Shown here: piece after piece, positions 11,740 to 23,790 of the stretch | Numbering within the stretch: the stretch's first letter is position 1 | Layout of the letters: every line of letters begins with the position of its first letter | Source: Zhengitettix transpicula | Lineage: Eukaryota; Arthropoda; Insecta; Orthoptera; Tetrigidae | Assembly (NCBI GenBank): GCA_037074705.1 | Contig: CM073591.1 | Location: forward strand, 73,576,532 to 73,640,531 | Direction of reading: 5' to 3' | Length of the DNA stretch: 64,000 nucleotides | Notes under the pieces: model-generated | What the model was told of the DNA's origin: nothing | What the model saw: only the letters and a program-made list of their open reading frames with translations | Database searches by the model: none | Position numbers and translations under genes: made by a program

Positions 11740-14700
11740 ACAAATAATTCATTAAATAATTATATGATAAATTTTAAAATACTAATTAAAGGATGACTTT
11801 TAGAAGACCAATTTTTAATAATAATTATCAAGGAAAACCACAATGTTACTCTTCAAGTTCTTTTGCATAAAAATTCATGTAAAGTCGAGAATAAAACAAA
11901 ATCTTTCGGCTTTTTCAGACATTTTCATCTGCAACTCAACATTAAAAGATAAGTAAAGTAAGGCCTAATTGTTTTACATAACATAAGACAGACAATTGGT
12001 TCTTGAGTCAATATATGAATTACTTTTCTCTTATAGCTTCTTTCCAACAATCAACGTCACATTCTATCATTTAAAACCATCATATTTCCAAGAACCAGAA
12101 TGTACGAAAAAATACACTCGGAGTATTTAGGCCGAAATAAGCGTCTAACACTGTTAGTGGTACTACCTTCAACTTATTTATTACAATTATCCAAATTAGC
12201 TTAAAATATTAATTTTAAATTTCATATATAAAATAAGGATGCTTTTTTTATTTTTACACAGGTTTAAAATTAAAATCCAAAACTCATAACCTACTTATAA
12301 CTCACAGATCTTATGAAGACATTAAAATTTCATAAATAAGCAATACAACCAATATGTCAGAAAAATTAAATAATCAATTAAACCTAAAATTCGATTGATT
12401 AAACCGTTTCGTCCAAAAGTCTGGGATTTCTTCGGATACAAGCGTTCACGACATACCTCCTGTGTATATAAGGAAAAACATACTTTTGGTTTTGGTGGTG
12501 GATTTAATATATACACAGATGATAAATTACAAGAAAGATGAATTCAAAGCCATGGACTGCGTCCTATGACGGCTGTAGCCGAAATTGAGGACGAATCGTT
12601 ATATTCAAACAAATTTAATTAATTAATTTAATTGATTAATTAATTTGGCTAAAAATTAGTTGTATTACGCATTTATTTTTTAAAAGATAATTTTCAGATC
12701 ATATTAAATATTAATATATTAAAATTTCCTTTTTATTTTACACAGATAACTTAAATTGAAGTGAAATGCTTGCAAACTTCGAACCGAACATTACAACTTT
12801 ACATTTATTGTTGTGAACTGTGGTTTTCCTTCATAAATACTAATAATTAATTTTCGATGTTGTGGTTTGAAAAATCCGGACAGTTTGATGAAATGTCCGT
12901 AAAACTAATTGCCCTACTGGACTTTTAATATTTTCAACATAGTCTTATTTTAATCCTGAGTATTATCCAAGCAACTGAAAACGCAATTTAAAAAAATAGG
13001 ATCTGGAGACGACCTGGTTAGTTGTAGAGCTATAAAATCTTTTAATGAGAATTCTGCCACCACATTTATGGCGTATGGAAATTGTTACCAACAAACTGAA
13101 TTATTAAATTAATTCACTATTGATATTCTAAGGAAAATACTACTTCTAATAACTCAAAATAATCTAAGTCTCGCAGACGGATTTGACATACAAACTTCAT
13201 AACGACAGGCTGATTTTGTGTCGAAGAAAGTAATTTTTTATCCCATAATGGTTCCACCATTTAATCGTTTATTAAAGCAAAGAGACAAGGAATACAAACT
13301 GAAATTTTGTACGACTGTTTCTGGTTCATGTCCCAGTACATTTTTCATTCTCTCGTAGCATCAATACTAGTTATTAAAATTATAAAATATAAAACCTCTG
13401 TTTTACAAGTATGCTAATTAGATAAAAAAAATATCCAAATTCCAGACAGAAAATTATTTTTATTTTAATTAAAAATTGAAACTGTATCTGATTTATATTA
13501 AATATAATAAAATTATAATCAGTTATAGAATAATTATATGATTAATCTATATTAAAATAAGAAATATAATTAGTGTAAATTGGGCAACAGCCAGAATATT
13601 ATTAAATAAACGTTAATGGTCCTCTTTAGACGAGTATTACTAAAGAATCAATTAAAATATGTAGTAAATGCTTAAATTCATATATTATTTTCGGCAATGG
13701 CAGCTGATGCATTGGTTCGAAGCCTTTTCATTTAAATTGTTTTATTCAATTTTAAACATTTACAACACATTTAAATTTTTTCTTTAATAATATACGTATG
13801 AAGAGGTCTCTAAACAAAGAGAAGAAACTTTACGACGTATTTTAGTTAATATATGAAACTTTTAATGTTTATAAATAAACATTCTGACTGATGGTCAAAT
13901 TCCACGAATTATATATTTTTATCTTAATATAAATTAATCACAAAATTTGTCTGATACTTGATTATTTCTTTATCTCAATACTAACGATAAAATGTACATA
14001 GAATACCTCACATCCAATTAAGTGATATGTTGAATTTATTTGTAATATTCTTAGACTCGTGAGCTTTGCCCGCTGAATATAAGCCATCCGTAGAAAGGAA
14101 TAGACTATTTCAACATACTTTTATTAATTCATTAGACAGTCCTTGATCTTATCCACAATTAAACAAATTATACATGACGTTTTTGGTTTATCTGAATTCG
14201 ACTCCCGTCAATATTTCCTGTCATTACGTTCACTGACTTTTCTGGTTCCAGTCTGTTATTCTGACATTTGCTTCGTTCCGTACTGCTCCATGAAGCATAA
14301 AGTTCATAAAATCACGTTCACTGACTTTGCAATATAAACGGAATCAGTATATTTAGCTGTTTTACTGTTGTGTGTGCCATATGCGATTATAGAAGATCGC
14401 ATATAAAAAGCCGAGCTTCCAAGTTATTAAGGAATTTTCGATTTCACATTTCACAGACAAGGTTTAATATCCGCAGGCCGATACTTTTTAATTTACTTAG
14501 ATATTCATGAGTATATATACAACTTTGGGTTCGAATAGGATTCTGTCAATTCACTAGTAATCACTGAAAGGCTCGATTGAGGAACATTTTCACAATGCTA
14601 TGAATAATACTCGCTTTTGTATTGCGTAAATAGAAATTTATTTTTAAGACCAGTGATCTGGAGATGGGAATTGTCATAGAGAAATATTTGATATGACAGT

Positions 14701-15399
14701 TACCGTTTATCGATGCGCTTTTCGACAGGGAAAATATATTTCCGAAATGAAGAATGCAATGGGAGATCGTCTCAAGAAAGTCTGTTCTCTTCGTACCTCA
14801 TAGATGGCAGGAAGCTGCTCCACTAAAATTTAAGAGGTCGGTATTATTTAATCAATACAGAAGTATAAACAAAATAATTGAAATATATGTTACAACTTAT
14901 TTGTTACAATCCATTAATTTCGTTAAATTATTTTTTAAACTGTTTAATGTTATTTAAACCTGACTAAATATTGTCAGTATGTTTTGAAAATAGTTAATAT
15001 TTTTATAGGACAACTTAATAATACTGTATTACGATTATATTTATTTTATATATTTTTGTTTAAATTAAGACGCATTAAAAACAAATTCGAAACTGTTGTC
15101 ATCTTTTGAATTGTTAAATTTTCTTCATTGCAAATAAACATGAGGTTTAATGTGTTTATACTTAACCACAGAGAATTCCATAACTCCCCATAATCATTAA
15201 TAATATTGTAAACAGTGTAATTACTATACTGTAAGTATTAAAACTGCTTTAAAATGCCGGGGGTTACTTTATTCAGGTTTAATTTACTTAATTCGTTTCT
15301 TGAAATATTTACAATTTATTTATTAGAAAATATATATTTAACCTTCTATTAGTTATAAAATTAAAATAACAAGTTATTTACCACCTAGTTCTATTGCGG
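11740..15399. other. AT-rich non-coding stretch
   Basis: No gene supported in 3.6 kb. At 11897-11934 the minus strand has CAGATGA followed 17 bases later by GAAAG, a weak relative of the hammerhead-like box described elsewhere. The frame at 14143-14337 (+, 64 codons) contains a short direct repeat (CGTTCACTGACTTT at about 14228 and 14314) and no known domain. Confidence 0.55.
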
Positions 15400-16031
15400 G
15401 TATTTAGATCTCAGTGAACTCAATCATAGATGAAGTGTTCTTATTATTTGGCGATATTTGCGCAAAGAATTAGTAAGCCGATCTTCATACGGTAGTGGTT
15501 AACTACTTTTTTTGTAGAAAAGGACACTTTCCTGCGAGGTTGCAGATATCGGGATGACTTCATTCACTATTAGGGAAGTCCTTCAACATCGGTTGATCAG
15601 TTTCTCCAGAGTTTCTTTACTGTCTTAAAGGTCCAACCGCGACTCGCAGGTGCGACTTATTTCTCACCTGGCCACATCCCAACTACTAAGGTGGCCTCTT
15701 TACCGTGGCCACAGCCCAACAAACGAAGGTGAATTACTTGTCTCGTAGTCACCTCGTAACTGGCGTTATCAGCAAAATTTTTCATATATCTTTCTTCCTC
15801 CAACAAAACAAATTTTCAAGGTGTATTGAAATCCCGGTCATTTTACATAGATTCATTGACTTGTTGTTTTCCGGTTGTATCACACACCGGCCTGTTTAAT
15901 TCACTCCGTAACAATAGCTGACCAATCGCGACTCTCATCCAGCTCGTGGCAGTGTTTGACTGCGACGAATAGTTTTCCAGTGGTCGAAAAAGGCCCAAAA
16001 TAAACTAAAAAGCGTGAAGTACGTGGCATGA
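15400..16031. other. unrecognised, less AT-rich block
   Basis: From about 15460 to 16030 base composition is more even than in the flanks, with inverted words such as GGTGCGACTTATTTCTCACC and GTGGCC. This looks like an old inserted element, but no frame is long or recognisable. It ends at the left terminal repeat of the mariner. Confidence 0.3.
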
Positions 16032-17268
16032 TCAGAAAGTAAGTGTACTGTGTCCATAACGAACTGTGATTTTGTTTTTTGGAGGGTGGTAAAGGTACAC
16101 TGAGTGGTAAAGGGGGATCTCCTGACGGAGCGAGAACACGGTAGTCCGTAAACTCTCGTTGTAGTGTCCAGTTGCGTGAAAGATGTCCGTAAGAAATCCC
16201 GCCACGTGCTGTGTGATCCTTTTTCTGCTTGCGGAAAGAATAACACCTACATAAATTTTTTCGCGAATCAAATCGGTGTACGGCGAATGTTAAATGAACA
16301 GAACTAGTGTGTTTAAGTGGTGTAGGGAGTTTAGTAGAGGCAGAACAAATGTTCAATGCAAACAGAGGAGTTGGTGCAAAAAAATCGAGGAAACTGTTCG
16401 TGCAGTCCACCGATTGACAGTGGATGAAATGTATCCACAACTCTCCCGTACTCTCTTCTACGAGACACTAATAGAAACGCTTCGATACTGGAAACTGTGC
16501 GCAAGACGAGCAGCAATTCTCATTGGGTCAATAGCGTCCGCGAATTTCTTGAGCGACTTGAATTGGAAGGTGAGGATTTTCTAAGATCTATTGTGACTGG
16601 AGATGAATCGTGGTTGGCTCATTACATGCCTGAGCCAAAAATATAGTCGTCACAGTGGCGTCACACCTATTCCCCATCTTCAAAAAAGTTCAAAACCACA
16701 ATTTCTGGCAGAAATATAATGACCTCACTGTTTTGTGACATTAAAAAGTATCATTTTGTTAGAATTTCTGTTTCAGGGGAGATCATAAATGCACAACCAT
16801 ATTGTGAAACCACAAAAAAACTTAAAAGGAGCATTTAAAACAAAACTAAAGTAATGCTGACGATAGGCGTGTGCTTGTTGCACGACAACGCCCGTCCTAA
16901 CACAGCCTTATCCACCAAGGTACTCTTGGACTCATTCGGTGGTAATGTTTTGAACCACCCCGAGCATTCTCCTGATTTGGTGCCTTCAGATTATCATCTT
17001 TTCACCTCTCTGAACGCATACATGGGTGGAATTAAATTTTCAACTGACAAGAAGGTGCAGAAAGAGATTGTGAAGTGGAGGAAGGAGCTGGCGGGGGAGT
17101 TCTCCGATGAGGGCATAAAGAAGCTTGTGCCACGGATCACCACATGCATTGAACGGGAGGGCGATTATGTAGAAAAATAGTTAACAAGTGTACCAACAAT
17201 ATCCTGTATTTTTTTCAAATACACTTTTTCTAAAAAATATATAAAAATCTAGTACACTTACGTTCTGA
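16032..17268 (+). mobile_element. mariner transposon, near full length, transposase broken
   Basis: Terminal inverted repeats are visible: TCAGAAAGTAAGTGTACT at 16032-16049 and AGTACACTTACGTTCTGA at 17251-17268 (one mismatch between arms). Internal coding is split over frames. 16294-16584 shows the N-terminal part (WCREFSRGRTNVQ, then TVDEMYPQLS); next comes GDESWLAHYMPE at about 16600 with the first catalytic aspartate. 16854-17180 gives LLHDNARPNTA with the second aspartate, HSPDLVPSDYHLF with the third, and GDYVEK before the stop at 17178. Frameshifts and a stop make it non-autonomous. The length of about 1.24 kb is normal for mariner. Confidence 0.9.
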
Positions 17269-18070
17269 AGGTGCATCATACGAATATAGAGCAGGTCGTC
17301 CAGTCACATCCACTACTGACGCCAGCACGGAGGAATTCCGTGTCAGGATTTGAACAACCGACGAGTTATTTAGTTGCAAACCATATGCACATTAAAGTTA
17401 GTTCTACACAGGAAATAATCCGTAACTGTCTTTTGTTGCATAACAACTAGTGCTCACAAACCACCGCCCACACCTGTCCCAAACTGTCCATAATCTGACC
17501 TGATATCGACTATATGTTTGGTCCACTTTAACAGATCGTTGATTCCGCTCTGATCAACAGGTGAAGGAAGCGGAACGTACGTGACTTGCTGCTAAACCGA
17601 AAACCTTTATTTCTCAGGGTATCGGAAGGTCTGGTACAAATGTTTTGGAATAGCAGTGTGACTATATTGAGTGAATTTACTTATTGACTTCGTAAGAACA
17701 AAAATTTGTTATTTTATTGAAACATCAGTCCTATTTATCGGATTTAATCCCTTCTGACTTCCGTGAATATAATAACTCAAAATGGTCTCTATTTGCATTT
17801 TTTTACTAACAATCACTACGAAGACGAGAGATGTAGACAAATCTGCAGTAACAAGAACTGTTTCAAAATTTTATTTTTAATTTTACATTTTTTGAAAGAG
17901 GATACCGTCATTGACGTGAATTTCCTTAGTCTGGAATTTTTTATTATCTTTGGTCAAAAGCCAGTAATGACGTAGATTTATTTATATTATTAACTTACTA
18001 CGTACTTCAATAATACTTTAATATTCCAAAAATATATGCTGTCAAATTATTACTATCGGCAGGTGTAATG
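17269..18070. other. non-coding stretch between mariner and LTR
   Basis: Nothing recognisable. A frame at 17763-17975 is low complexity. If the LTR at 18122 belonged to a full element, its internal region would have to lie here in minus orientation, yet no gag or pol coding is seen. Confidence 0.5.
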
Positions 18071-18121
18071 TTTAAAAATTTCCGCTGCCACCATTTAATG
18101 TTTAAAATTCCGCTGCCACCA
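18071..18121 (-). repeat. duplicated primer-binding-like box next to an LTR
   Basis: On the minus strand TGGTGGCAGCGGAA occurs twice in a tandem unit of about 30 bases. The first copy directly follows the LTR end at 18122. TGG-initial boxes at this position are the usual tRNA primer-binding site of LTR retrotransposons. The tRNA is not identified. The duplication is unusual and could be slippage or a recombination scar. Confidence 0.55.
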
Positions 18122-18682
18122 TATAATAATCGAATTTCTCCTGGTCTCGCTAACAGAGATATGTAGGAAGAAATTAAAACTTGGGTCCGGAGTACGCGCT
18201 AAGTCGCACTCTATAATAGCTTAAAGGCTTAGAGAAATAACATGAGGCTTTAGTCCATTAGCACAAGAAAGAAGTTTTATTAATCTTAGTCTACAGCCTA
18301 GAGCTAAGTCAATAACATGAAAACAGAAGACAGAGTGGCATACGCACCACGTTGAAGTAAGATACAGACTTGCCTACATCAGAGAAGTCTGGCCCTTTTA
18401 TACACATGTTCACCATTGACAGTCAAGATATTTCCAGCCTGTGTAGAGGGGATACCTTCTACACAGAGTGTCATTGTATACACTTACTCAGCAGGACACA
18501 TGGGGTCTTATTTATCTCTGTTGCTGAGTCGGAAATTCTTGAATGCTTACAGAGATATTTTGTTTATTGATGCTTACTCAGAGAACGTGAGTAACCACAA
18601 AGACGCTTTGTTTCTGATGCTTACTCAGAAGTTCCTTAGTGCCCTCAAAAGCAGACCTAATATATATGTAATATATATTACA
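18122..18682 (-). mobile_element. LTR of a retrotransposon, family 2 (minus orientation)
   Basis: Reading on the minus strand, the unit opens with TGTAATATATATTACA, carries three to four diverged copies of CTGAGTAAGCATCA in a U3-like part, then a TATA box TATAAAAGG (18395-18403), then the poly(A) signal AATAAA (18276-18281), and ends just before the primer-binding-like box. This order U3-TATA-poly(A)-U5 defines an LTR promoter. The expected terminal CA appears as TA. A flanking hairpin AGCAGACC/GGTCTGCT overlaps the 5' edge. No partner LTR or internal genes are found, so it is effectively a solo LTR with some leader. Gypsy-type is likely but not proven. Confidence 0.7.
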
Positions 18683-18835
18683 CAGGTCTGCTTCAGTTTA
18701 CTAAATTATATTTCATGTTTAATTTCTTTTTACTAGCACACATAAGAAAACCGAACGAGGTAACTGCATACACCTATGTTTTTATGATTTAATTCTGTCT
18801 TCGTTTTAAGAAAAATAAATACGTGTTTTTGGACG

Positions 18836-19353
18836 TTTTAAATAGTATTTGGAATAAAATGTTGAATAAGACTTTTGTAGTCGAAAGCTCCATGGAAACT
18901 CCAGGGAGTAGTGTGTGTTTTACTTCTAAAATTTTGATCAGTGTTCTCCAAACACCATGTTAGAATTACTTTACTTTTTCGTTTGCTAAGAAAAATTAAT
19001 CGGCCTAAAATCTTTTCTTGTGTCGAGTCAGAATTCATCTGAGTGAAACGTATTAAGTGAGCACGGGTTCTTTCGTTATTGAGAATTCTATAAAGTTCTT
19101 TGTATACATGTATTTCCATTCCGTTTCAATGGTACAACAAATAGATTACCCATACGAACGGGACAATATTGCAATAGGACCTGTTTCCCTCTTCATATAA
19201 CACCTCTGTCGATACTTTCAAAGTCAATTTTACAGCTGGCATATAAAATGTAACTCTATCTTTACGGTCTTCGTTACAATACTGGGCCGACTCAAATTCG
19301 ACTTTACGATCCAATTTATACTGCTGCAGGAGGAGGATATTGAGTGCCATCAA
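18836..19353 (-). other. unrecognised minus-strand coding-like segment
   Basis: Two minus frames (19126-19353 and 18838-19119) follow each other and together give about 170 residues of unremarkable composition. They overlap nothing recognisable, and there is no known motif, splice signal pair or terminal repeat. They may be remains of a mobile-element gene or chance; I give no function. Confidence 0.2.
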
Positions 19354-19606
19354 TCGTTGAGTTTGGCCTCCGAAGAAGATCCGTGGAACCTAAGCAGCTT
19401 AGCGATGCTGTCCCTTGCCTTACTTCTAATTGGAACTCATTCCCCGGGGTTCGCGGCTTTACAGAAAACAATCTTTCCACGCAAACCAAGTCAACTGTGC
19501 CCTCGCGCTCGTGTGAACTCCAAATCAAAGATAACACAATAAAGGAAGTTATGAAGCAATTCCTCGGTTGCTAAGCGAGTCAGTACCACCAATAAGGAAG
19601 GCAGAA

Positions 19607-19772
19607 GAAGTTATAGCAACAACCAATTGCTACCTATAATTTTTTTAAAATAATTATTACTTAAACCGAGAGCTCCTTTAGTCACTTAATTTTGAATAAA
19701 TACTTGTCGAAAAATTTAGCACAAATGTTTAGTTTTCGACTGGTAACCAGGGGTGAAATAATTATAGTAGAT
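19607..19772 (+). repeat. dispersed repeat, copy 1 (pair with 21656)
   Basis: This matches 21656-21815 in the same orientation. Landmarks are TTATAGCAAC, TTTTGAATAAATACTT, TCGAAAAATT, GTTTTCGACTG and AGGGGTGAAATAATTATAG. The copies differ by scattered substitutions. There is no coding. Because the second copy lies just beyond the 3' side of a Penelope endonuclease relic, this may be part of that element's untranslated end, which is inference. Confidence 0.7.
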
Positions 19773-20149
19773 CCTCGTTCATAAATTGTTTCACACATAT
19801 AAAAAATGTCTTATTGAAATGAAAAATTTCTTAAAGCATTATATAGGGCACCATAAATTATAATTAATGGTGTAATTGATACTTCCACTTCTGCTTAAAA
19901 TTAAATATTCTCCCAAAATTGGAGCAAGAAATACTGTGATTTTAATAAAAGGATTGAAAGTAATAAAGCATAAGTGAAAAAATTAGTATTTTCAGTAAAA
20001 ACTATCAGCTATTTACTTAACACAGCGAGAAAGGAAAATGTAAATAAAAATATAAATAAAAATTAATAACAAATTTAATTTTTTTGTCTGAATTGTCTAT
20101 CTTTCCTATTCAAATTTAAATTTTGATTTATAAAGAAAACCACTCCGGT

Positions 20150-20830
20150 CATTGAGTGAATTTCCTACTCTGCACGGATTAGTGGGTTGGACTATGAAAT
20201 GCGCATATTTGGTAATTTATATTACTGTCCCGCTTGGTACTCCAGTTACTATTTGCGTCGTGCTATTTTCTTCAAACGGAGAGGGCAGGTCCTACAGCTG
20301 TTTCAAAATGTGTGGAATCCGTCTCGTTCTGTGATCTCGAAGTAGTAGCGGTCTCTTGTCACAATTTCTCAAGCTCCAAAGCAACTGCTTCTTTAAATGC
20401 TAAAAAACAACTACTTCTCTCTCACGGCTCAAACTAAACTCACTATCACAATGCTTAATACTAGTCCTACATCCGTACTCAAACATCAGTCTCTCAATGA
20501 TCAAACTAAAACTAAAATCTCCAGTTTAGAGTTTCTGTACTCGAAACCTTCAATTTCCCTTCCATATTTCAAACTCCCCTCTATTTTCTGAGGCAATGGT
20601 TTCTCCAAATACGAATAAACAGCCGTTCGCTTCCTGTTCCCAAGAATGGATGAGCCTAGTTGGGTATAACTATACCCGGAAGTATACTTCTAGGTTTGCT
20701 GCTAACGAAATCACCACTTTTGCAACTCAAACCATAGACCTTCATCAAAATCGACTCCATTACAATGGACTTATACTTTCTTTCGCGTAGAGAGAATCAG
20801 GAGTTAAAAGGTTCGTCGGGAGAGATGAGT
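20150..20830. other. unrecognised block with adjacent palindromes
   Basis: Pyrimidine-rich on +, with short overlapping frames (20152-20790) that lack domains. At 20662-20690 two palindromes adjoin: GGGTATA-AC-TATACCC and the perfect GAAGTATACTTC, enclosed by CCTAG/CTAGG. Composition suggests an inserted element, perhaps an LTR-like unit, but no ends can be defined. Confidence 0.3.
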
Positions 20831-21655
20831 GGGATGCTTCATTTCAGTAGACTAATAAAAAACAGGTGGTCCACATGCTAATCATCTGAAACTACCACTA
20901 TTCTTATGTGATTATTAATTAATCAAATCATTAATAAGCATATTATCATCATCGATGATTTACTGGAGAGGAGACGGGAAAAGAAACAAATGCAAAAATT
21001 ACTAATAAACTCTGTTCGTGATCCAAAAAGAAGTAAGTCTACATTAATTTTAGCCATAAACATAGACCCGTGAGTACTCTAAAAAATAATAACCTCGGCG
21101 CCATCTGCAGGTTAGTCTTACAGCAAATCAATGAACTGTGTTTAATTGGTGACTGCCTGATAATTTACTCGTAAATCTTTAGATGAGTAGCTGCGGAAAG
21201 TTGGAAATTCTTCTTTATGAGGGTTACATTAGTTCTAGAAATAGAATATGAACAGACTTTCTGGTTTCATTAAGATTAAATCTAGTTGAATTGTTGTTAA
21301 TTTTGTTATATTTGTATGCATATTTACGGTTTCAATACATGTGTTTGGGTTCGTCTCTTTTTCATAAGCTGTCTTACATTAAAATTCTACAATGATTTAT
21401 ATAGACCTGATTTGTTTTCAATTTTATTTAATTTCCTATAATCCTTTAAACCTTTATTTTTCAGACGAAAATAAATTCATCTTCATGAATTTACCCGTTA
21501 AGAAGAAAATTCTCTTTTTGACTATGGTCATACCTAAGTACGACCGAGATGGTCGTAACCAACTGATTCCGGATTTACGAATGAACTTGGAATCAGTCGG
21601 ATGCGAGGAATTTCGGTATATTAAGACTGATTCGGTCTTAGTTATCCGTGGAAAA

Positions 21656-21815
21656 AATTATAGCAACACGCAAGTACCACCTTTTTTTAAAAAATTATGA
21701 CTTTAACCGAGATCTCTACCAGTCACATAATTTTGAATAAATACTTATCGAAAAATTAAGTACAAGTGTTAAGTTTTCGACTGAAAATCAGGGGTGAAAT
21801 AATTATAGTAGATTA
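21656..21815 (+). repeat. dispersed repeat, copy 2 (pair with 19607)
   Basis: Second copy of the repeat at 19607-19772, directly oriented about 2.05 kb away. It overlaps the end of an unrecognised frame (21392-21700, 102 codons). It lies on the 3' side of the minus-strand Penelope relic. Confidence 0.7.
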
Positions 21816-21989
21816 AATATTATTATGCTATGATAGTTAAAAACTAACATAGCAGTCAGAATTTTAAAATTTAGTAGCTTTCGGCATCTTTTGCAATTTT
21901 ATAATCTGGGAAAAAAAGTTTAATGATAATTAAAAGTATATAACAGTTTAAGTGACAGTCATGATGAAACAACTAATACCACATCTATT

Positions 21990-22270
21990 TTAAATTTTCC
22001 AATATCCCGCGTTTATGGTATATTCGTTATTAATAAAAATGTAATATGCTTCTAGGATTTTAGTTTTATAGCAGTTACTCATTTTGTTTAAAATATGAAT
22101 GTTACCAAAATCAATCTTATGTTTATGATTCTTATAATGTTCCCAGGGAGCTGTACTGGTTTTCGACTTTGTTTTAAGGTTACTCATGTGATTGCGTGTT
22201 CTAATAATGAATGACGTACGACCTACGTAAAACTTTTGACAATATTTGCAATTAATTTTATTGTCGAAAT
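21990..22270 (-). pseudogene. Penelope-like element, GIY-YIG endonuclease remnant
   Basis: The minus-strand frame gives NCKYCQKFYVGRT, an arginine further on (RTRNH), then HYKNHKHKIDFGNIHILNK and KTKILEAYYIF before a stop. This is the signature order of the GIY-YIG nuclease closing the Penelope-like retroelement polyprotein: a CxxC pair, (K)FYVGRT in place of YIGQT, a downstream Arg, paired histidines, and a glutamate in ILE as probable metal ligand. The reverse transcriptase is not found; upstream sequence (22270-22430) is frame-broken. About 90 codons survive in one frame, so the copy is old but not ancient. The family primes at chromosome ends or nicked DNA. Confidence 0.75.
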
Positions 22271-22439
22271 CTATCTTGTCAGATAATGGAAATTAATCTT
22301 TTGTTACGATTAAGATGTATTTTATTTTATTTTTAGTCTCTAAGGCAAATTTAATTTCATTAATCCCAGTCCGTTCGTGATCAGTCGCTGAAGTATCTTA
22401 ATTATTATACAGTCAAGGATTTCTTCTTATACTTTAATT

Positions 22440-22960
22440 TCATTTTATTTCCTTAACAATGTGCAACGAGTGTGCGTGCCCAAGGTTTCCACCCATAAGT
22501 TCTGCCGTCAGCACCAACATCAGTTCACTGGAAGGCGTCGGTCCTGTGATAACATTTTGTTTGCAGCCCTACTCTGAAGTGGCTAGGTACCAGAAATTTA
22601 TTTATATACCAATTACAGTGGGGAATTTTTATTGTTATTTACGGCGACAGGTGGCCTATTGCAATGGGGGCTCACTTTGATCAGAGGCCTGGACCTCCGT
22701 CGCCGGGTTGATCTTATTAAAGCAGCTCGGTGCACCCTCTCTTTCGCACTTTGGGGGGGTAATCCAGTTACCACACAGCAATCTATTTGCAGCGGACCTA
22801 CTGACGGCGCCAGAACCTTTTAGTGTCATCGCTGTTGCTACTGCGGTTATGCCATACGTGTGTCAGCTGCGTAACTAATCGATAATGCTAGACTGGATCG
22901 GATTTGGGCGTAATTCGAGAGAGTATTCAATTATAAATAAGCCCTTGGGACTGAGGATAA
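22440..22960. other. unrecognised G+C-richer block
   Basis: Two overlapping plus frames (22459-22680 and 22632-22823) contain ordinary residue mixes (many Cys, Arg, Gly) but no domain known to me. The block contrasts with AT-rich flanks and is probably an inserted element fragment. No splice-bounded exon can be argued. Confidence 0.25.
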
Positions 22961-23721
22961 AGTGATCTAACTTATGGAACGGAAAGTCTCGTAAAATAGA
23001 ATTTACGACAATAAATAATTTAACGTCATTACCGCAGAGTATTTTGAAAAAGACTGTTAAAAAAAGAAACAAATTGTAACAGGAAAGATTTCTTAAGATT
23101 TCAATTCGATGAAGTACAGCAAAAATGACATTAAAATGTTAGCGAGCAGAAGTAGTCGTAAAAATTAATTTATACCAGATGGGCGAACAAAGTAGAGCAT
23201 TAATTACCAAGTCAAAACTGATGAGAAGACTGTACAGGAAATGCAATTTAAAAACACAAATTAATTTGAAGAGAAGTCTGAAGTATCGGAGGATGATGGA
23301 TATGCTTTATTGATTTTCTTGAAATGTTGACTTTGCATAAATTTGTTAACTCTGAAATTAGCACCACACGTGGTATAAAGTACCAACCGCCTACTCCAGC
23401 AATCGTGTATCCGTTGTATGGTCTGTGACCACGGAAATTCACGTAAGTGTCCCGTCTTAATACATCGCTGGTCACGGTCAAGTTTTATACGTATTTACCC
23501 CCATATTTATCGCAAAATGTATAACGATGAGCAGTACGGAAGTGGGTTACGCGAATGATTTAAGAAATTTAGTATCCGAGCAACATCGTTGACTACACGT
23601 TTGTAGAATACACAGTCAGAGTTCTTTATCTCCGCGAAGCTTAACGTAACCGTCGCATTTAGCAAAATCGTTACCCACAACGTCCGACTCCTTCCCGTAA
23701 GTTTTCGCCACAATCCCGAAA

Positions 23722-23757
23722 ACGGCTTCGAAAAAGAGGTACTTTCACCGTCATCAG
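23722..23757 (-). ncRNA. hammerhead-like box
   Basis: The minus strand reads CTGATGACGGTGAAAGTACC and, after a T-rich spacer, CGAAGCCGT. A GGT/ACC mini-helix follows CTGATGA. The GAAAC element is changed to GAAGC. It resembles the box at 36269-36342 (shared GATGACG..GAAAGT). Probably an inactive copy. Confidence 0.35.
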
Positions 23758-23790
23758 GAGTGACTGTGGTGCTTCAGAGATCTTTAATAT

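Noticed and set aside
15901..16440. 179-codon minus-strand open frame
   Set aside because: It spans the left terminal repeat and antisense of the mariner transposase and is explained by that element.
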